Assembly: GCA_020881085.1 (NCBI GenBank)
Contig: JAJIYR010000109.1
Location: forward strand, 1 to 9,383
Length of the DNA: 9,383 nt
DNA from: Rickettsia endosymbiont of Bryobia graminum
GTDB taxonomy: Bacteria; Pseudomonadota; Alphaproteobacteria; Rickettsiales; Rickettsiaceae
Reading direction: 5' to 3'
This document shows positions 6,743-9,383 of the stretch, one piece after another (positions within the stretch are counted from its first letter, which is position 1; each line of letters begins with the position of its first letter). The position numbers were made by a program, and so were the translations under genes. The notes beneath the pieces were generated by a model. It was not told the DNA's origin and ran no database searches. It saw nothing but the letters and a program-made list of their open reading frames with translations.

Positions 6743-7156
6743 CTATAAATTCACCTTAACTTTCAAACTTCCTTGATAGGCATAATATTTTTTGGCAAGG
6801 AAGGCATCGGCTCCAAAACCAAACTCCATCTTACCTCGTTTTGCACTTAAGTTGCCGCCAATAGTATATAAGGCTCTTGATGCTTTGGATTGTTTGGTTG
6901 GAATTGGTGCATCTATCCCTTGTAGAAAAGCGTTAATCTTTGGTGATTTGCCTCTAAAATTATAGTCAAGATAGGCATGTAGCTGCAGAGTTAATAACCA
7001 ATCTTTATATTCCTTATTTATAGAAGCTCTAAGCCCTAATATTCCTTCAAATTTATTGTATTTCTTTCCGTCTATAGCTAAATTCTGAAAGCTTGTTCCT
7101 GTTTCACTATAGCTAGCATCCCTAAAATGTGAATATCTCAAACCTGCTAGAGGGCT
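6743..7156 (-). CDS. autotransporter fragment 3: last barrel strands
   Basis: It is in the same frame as fragment 2 and separated from it only by the UGA. SPLAGLRYSHFRDASYSETG begins the segment, a typical autotransporter barrel strand and turn. The end is GSLKVKVNL followed by TAG. A TTG at 7141 could be a nominal start, but there is no reason to expect translation. Autotransporter barrels normally finish with an aromatic residue recognised by the BAM complex; here it is Leu. Confidence 0.6.
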   Translation of the reverse strand, partial: SPLAGLRYSHFRDASYSETGTSFQNLAIDGKKYNKFEGILGLRASINKEYKDWLLTLQLHAYLDYNFRGKSPKINAFLQGIDAPIPTKQSKASRALYTIGGNLSAKRGKMEFGFGADAFLAKKYYAYQGSLKVKVNL

Positions 7157-8557
7157 TCACATGATATTATTGTCATATTGGAAATTATATCCTTCTATTA
7201 TCTGTCCACTATAGCCCCTTGATTTATATTTTCCCAAAGCTGTTTCTACGGTACCATCAAATATTAATCTAGCAGAACGAGTTTTTATTTTACTATTGGC
7301 GTATGATAAGATGCCTTCGGTAAAACATGGGTTAACTGGATTATTATAGGCTCCATATAAAGAGAAGATATTAGTTAAGCTTTTGGTATTATCTCCTGCT
7401 TTAAGATTCCTGTAGGTTAGTTTATTATAGACTTGCCCATATGACAAACCTACTAGATAGGTATCATTTATTAAGGTGTCAGCCCCAAAGATCATCCCTT
7501 GAGCTTTGGATCTATAACCACTTACTCCAGACTCTTGCTTTTGCATCCCTCTGCTATAGATGGGGCTAGCCCATGCGCCATATATCTTACTATTATCTTC
7601 ACAACCTGAGCTGATAGGAGTCATTCTTTTGCTAATCTCATGATTAGCGCTATGGAATATTATTCTAGTTTGTTGATGGTAATCATCAATTCTTGGTGGT
7701 ATTGCTGTGATTACTTTATCTATAGTATCTCTAGCTCTTTCTATAGTAGAAAAACCGAGGTTATTTAAAAATACTATAGCATCAGTAAGAGTGTTATCAT
7801 TGGTTTCTATCAACTGACTAACAAAAATAGTTTCTTCTGGTATTAGCTGATTATCCGGTTTGGTAATCCAGTTATATAAATCAGTAGTTAATTCTTGCTC
7901 TGACATATCTGTTAAATGCAAAATTAAATCATTATCTATTTTATAGTCAACGTAACGGTTTATTACTAGATTATCACTCCCGATTTTTATTTTATCAATA
8001 GGAATGGGAGTAACAGTCCCACCATTAGCGTCAACCAAAGTATATGAGTATGTTTTATTAGGTAAATCATATAAATTAACTATTGGAGTGATTATTAAAG
8101 AATCTAGCGTCGATAAATCTAAATTACCACCGGTAAACATTATATGACCGCCTGAATCTCCTTGATGTTTAGTAATCAGCGTCATATTACTATTATTATA
8201 GAAAGTTACATTATCATCTAAATTTAATTGATTCAATTCAAGATTAATTATAGGATTACGTAAGTATAGTTTACCTGTAATTTTTGTACCACTTGCATTT
8301 ATATTTAAAGTTGAATTAATAATAGTAGTTGCACTATTAATAGTTATATCATTTCCATTAATGTTCAAAATACTATTTTTACCCATTGAAAACGAAAAAG
8401 TTCCAGGACCAATTAAAGCATTATTTTTAGTTAATGTTAATGATTTACCTTCTCTAATATTAATATTTAATGATCTTATAGAGCTCCTTACATTCAATGT
8501 ATTTGTTAACACCACGTCAGCATTAATATTTAATGTGCCATTAGGAGTTTGCAGCAC
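7157..8557 (-). CDS. autotransporter fragment 2: passenger and first part of barrel
   Basis: The frame can open at a GTG (8557-8555) but lacks a signal peptide, so any product would stay in the cytosol. It continues the passenger (TLNINADVVLTNTLNV and similar strand repeats), then the helical linker (YNWITKPDNQLIPEETIF onward), and enters the barrel at YGAWASPIYSRGMQ. It stops at UGA (7159-7157) after NFQYDNNIM, inside a barrel strand, so the last strands are lost. Two cysteines are visible: SSGCEDN just before the barrel and NPCFTEG in it. Confidence 0.6.
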   Translation of the reverse strand: MLQTPNGTLNINADVVLTNTLNVRSSIRSLNINIREGKSLTLTKNNALIGPGTFSFSMGKNSILNINGNDITINSATTIINSTLNINASGTKITGKLYLRNPIINLELNQLNLDDNVTFYNNSNMTLITKHQGDSGGHIMFTGGNLDLSTLDSLIITPIVNLYDLPNKTYSYTLVDANGGTVTPIPIDKIKIGSDNLVINRYVDYKIDNDLILHLTDMSEQELTTDLYNWITKPDNQLIPEETIFVSQLIETNDNTLTDAIVFLNNLGFSTIERARDTIDKVITAIPPRIDDYHQQTRIIFHSANHEISKRMTPISSGCEDNSKIYGAWASPIYSRGMQKQESGVSGYRSKAQGMIFGADTLINDTYLVGLSYGQVYNKLTYRNLKAGDNTKSLTNIFSLYGAYNNPVNPCFTEGILSYANSKIKTRSARLIFDGTVETALGKYKSRGYSGQIIEGYNFQYDNNIM

Positions 8558-9083
8558 TTACAGTTTTTGTGTCGATTATTATAGGAGAATTTAAAGTAAC
8601 TGGAGAATTAATCTCTAAAATACCCTGCTGTCCAGTAAAACTTGTTCCAGGAACATTAACAATTTGTATTGTATTTAAGGCACTATAATTGTTTCCCGTG
8701 AGTACTAGGGAAGACAACCTACCATTAGTACCTATTAAAATATCTCCAATGCTATTTAGACCAGTAATTAAACCAACTATAAGAATAGATGCACCAGTGT
8801 TAGGAGAAGAATATATAGTTATATTATTAACAGGATTATTTACTGTTATACTATTAATAATGGGCTCAACACCCCCAGGTATACTGATGGTTCGACGACC
8901 AGTTACTATTATATCATCACCATTTTGGAAATTAGTGTATTTGCCACTAGAGTCTTGAAAGTTCCTATCAGGCTTACTAAAATCAACATCTCCTATCATA
9001 TTAACAGTTTTAGCAGACACAGTGCCACCATAAGTTAAAACACTTGAAAAAACAGTAGAAGCTAATAATAATTTCTTGTTCAT
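8541..9083 (-). CDS. autotransporter fragment 1: signal peptide and start of passenger
   Basis: This 180-codon frame holds the signal peptide (hydrophobic LLLASTVFSSVLTYG, then TVSA|KT). About 155 residues of passenger follow, rich in Ile, Asn, Gly and Thr, with strand-like pieces such as PIINSITVNNPVNNITIYS. It ends SAANS then TAA, directly where the next frame starts with TPNGTLNIN. Alone it would be an exported stub with no barrel to carry it through the outer membrane. Treated as part of the pseudogene. Confidence 0.6.
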   Translation of the reverse strand: MNKKLLLASTVFSSVLTYGGTVSAKTVNMIGDVDFSKPDRNFQDSSGKYTNFQNGDDIIVTGRRTISIPGGVEPIINSITVNNPVNNITIYSSPNTGASILIVGLITGLNSIGDILIGTNGRLSSLVLTGNNYSALNTIQIVNVPGTSFTGQQGILEINSPVTLNSPIIIDTKTVSAANS

Positions 9084-9308
9084 AATTACCGTAGAGAATT
9101 ATTAAACTATTATTAACTTATCATTAGATAAAGATAATCTATAATAATTAATTATTTATCATAGAGTAATTTTCTCTTGGGTGTGTGTTTTTATCCATAT
9201 TAATTATGGTAAATTATTACGGGTTTTTTGACAATATATAGTTATGGTAAGTTCTAGAATTAATTAAGCCAGATATAATAATTTTTAATTAAAAAAATAT
9301 AGATATTA
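9084..9308. other. divergent spacer between the autotransporter and the IS30 transposase
   Basis: This very AT-rich stretch of 225 bases has a 14-bp palindrome AATAATT/AATTATT (9143-9156). TTATGGTAA appears as a direct repeat at 9204-9212 and 9242-9250, and a TTGACA-like -35 hexamer lies at 9228-9233 without a well-spaced -10. Somewhere in it should lie the left end of the IS30 element. The block TTGGGTGTGTGTTT (about 9178-9190) stands out in composition and could be the terminal inverted repeat, but the right end is outside the window, so this cannot be tested here. Confidence 0.35.
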
Positions 9309-9383
9309 TGGCTCACTTAACGATAGATGAAAGATTCAAAATATACGAAATACATAACATGGGATATAGCTCTAGATATATAG
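9309..9383 (+). mobile_element. start of an IS30-family transposase (partial)
   Basis: The last 75 bases encode MAHLTIDERFKIYEIHNMGY and five more residues, cut by the window edge. The HLTIDER(F/Y)KI...GYS pattern is the characteristic N-terminal helix-turn-helix opening of IS30-family DDE transposases (typically HLTLEERYKIE..L..G.S.REIA). The start ATG has only a weak upstream site. Whether the gene is intact cannot be seen. It is divergent from the autotransporter pseudogene. Confidence 0.75.

Larger units (their letters stand above)
6743..9083 (-). pseudogene. autotransporter (type V secretion) surface protein, broken by a frameshift and a stop
   Basis: Reading through the lesions gives one protein of about 785 residues with classic autotransporter order. 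A signal peptide (MNKKLLLAS...VSA, cleavage near residue 24) comes first. A Gly/Asn/Ile/Thr-rich passenger with short repetitive beta-strand motifs follows, then a helical linker (about 7840-7690) and a C-terminal beta-barrel of about 285 residues from near 7600 (YGAWASPIY) to the end. Such proteins carry themselves across the outer membrane; relatives in Rickettsia (Sca family) act as adhesins, but no specific Sca member is recognised. Lesion 1 is a frameshift around 8541-8560. Lesion 2 is an in-frame UGA at 7157-7159, followed in the same frame by SPLAGLRYS. No good Shine-Dalgarno sequence is visible before the ATG at 9083. The final residue is Leu rather than the usual Phe. Sequencing error could explain one lesion, but two make true decay more likely. 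Confidence 0.85.

Noticed and set aside
8541..8565. Programmed ribosomal frameshift joining autotransporter fragments
   Set aside because: No slippery heptamer or downstream structure is visible, and the same gene carries a separate in-frame stop, so decay is the simpler reading.
8361..8594. Plus-strand open frame opposite the autotransporter
   Set aside because: Antisense shadow of the passenger region; no ribosome site or family features. The same applies to the plus-strand frame at 8689-8958.
9204..9250. Iterons or a CRISPR-like array from repeated TTATGGTAA
   Set aside because: Only two 9-base copies occur, with no conserved longer unit.
9228..9260. Sigma-70 promoter for the IS30 transposase (TTGACA ... 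TAGAAT)
   Set aside because: The spacing between the hexamers is 21 bases, too long for a normal promoter.

Overview
The window is AT-rich DNA that looks like an obligate intracellular Rickettsiales bacterium, most likely Rickettsiaceae (Rickettsia, Orientia or a close relative). Three things suggest this. The vir genes have the composition and order of the rickettsial vir homolog (rvh) type IV secretion system. The MlaD protein has the short form familiar from this group. There is a decaying surface autotransporter, and the spacers hold degraded palindromic repeats. The genus cannot be fixed from sequence alone.

Layout, left to right. Positions 1-120 are the 3' end of an unrecognised gene. 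mlaD follows (185-640, outer-membrane lipid transport) and ends inside a perfect 28-bp palindrome. Next is a five-gene type IV secretion block, all on the + strand: virB8 (743-1462), a short virB9 without the usual C-terminal domain (1446-1985), virB10 (2138-3577), virB11 (3578-4573) and virD4 (4752-6503). The block supplies the inner-membrane scaffold, a periplasmic/outer-membrane channel part, the trans-envelope energy sensor, the ATPase and the coupling protein. It lacks virB7, a second virB8 and the full-length virB9, which in Rickettsia genomes usually lie just upstream. Here mlaD occupies that place.

From 6504 to 6742 the virD4 end faces the end of a minus-strand gene. The spacer is full of degenerate GTCAT(C/G)CTGAA-type repeats and two hairpins. 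The minus-strand gene (9083 down to 6743) is an autotransporter of roughly 785 residues: signal peptide, beta-helix-like passenger and C-terminal beta-barrel. It is broken by one frameshift near 8541-8560 and one in-frame UGA at 7157-7159. The window ends with the first 25 codons of an IS30-family transposase on the + strand (from 9309), so a mobile element abuts the 5' side of the broken gene.

Functionally, the intact part makes envelope proteins: lipid asymmetry maintenance and the secretion machine that exports effectors to the host. The autotransporter looks like a surface protein being lost. I do not see a wholly new system. The most useful leads are the rearranged rvh cluster, the cysteine patterns in VirB9 and VirB10, and the repeat cluster between virD4 and the autotransporter.
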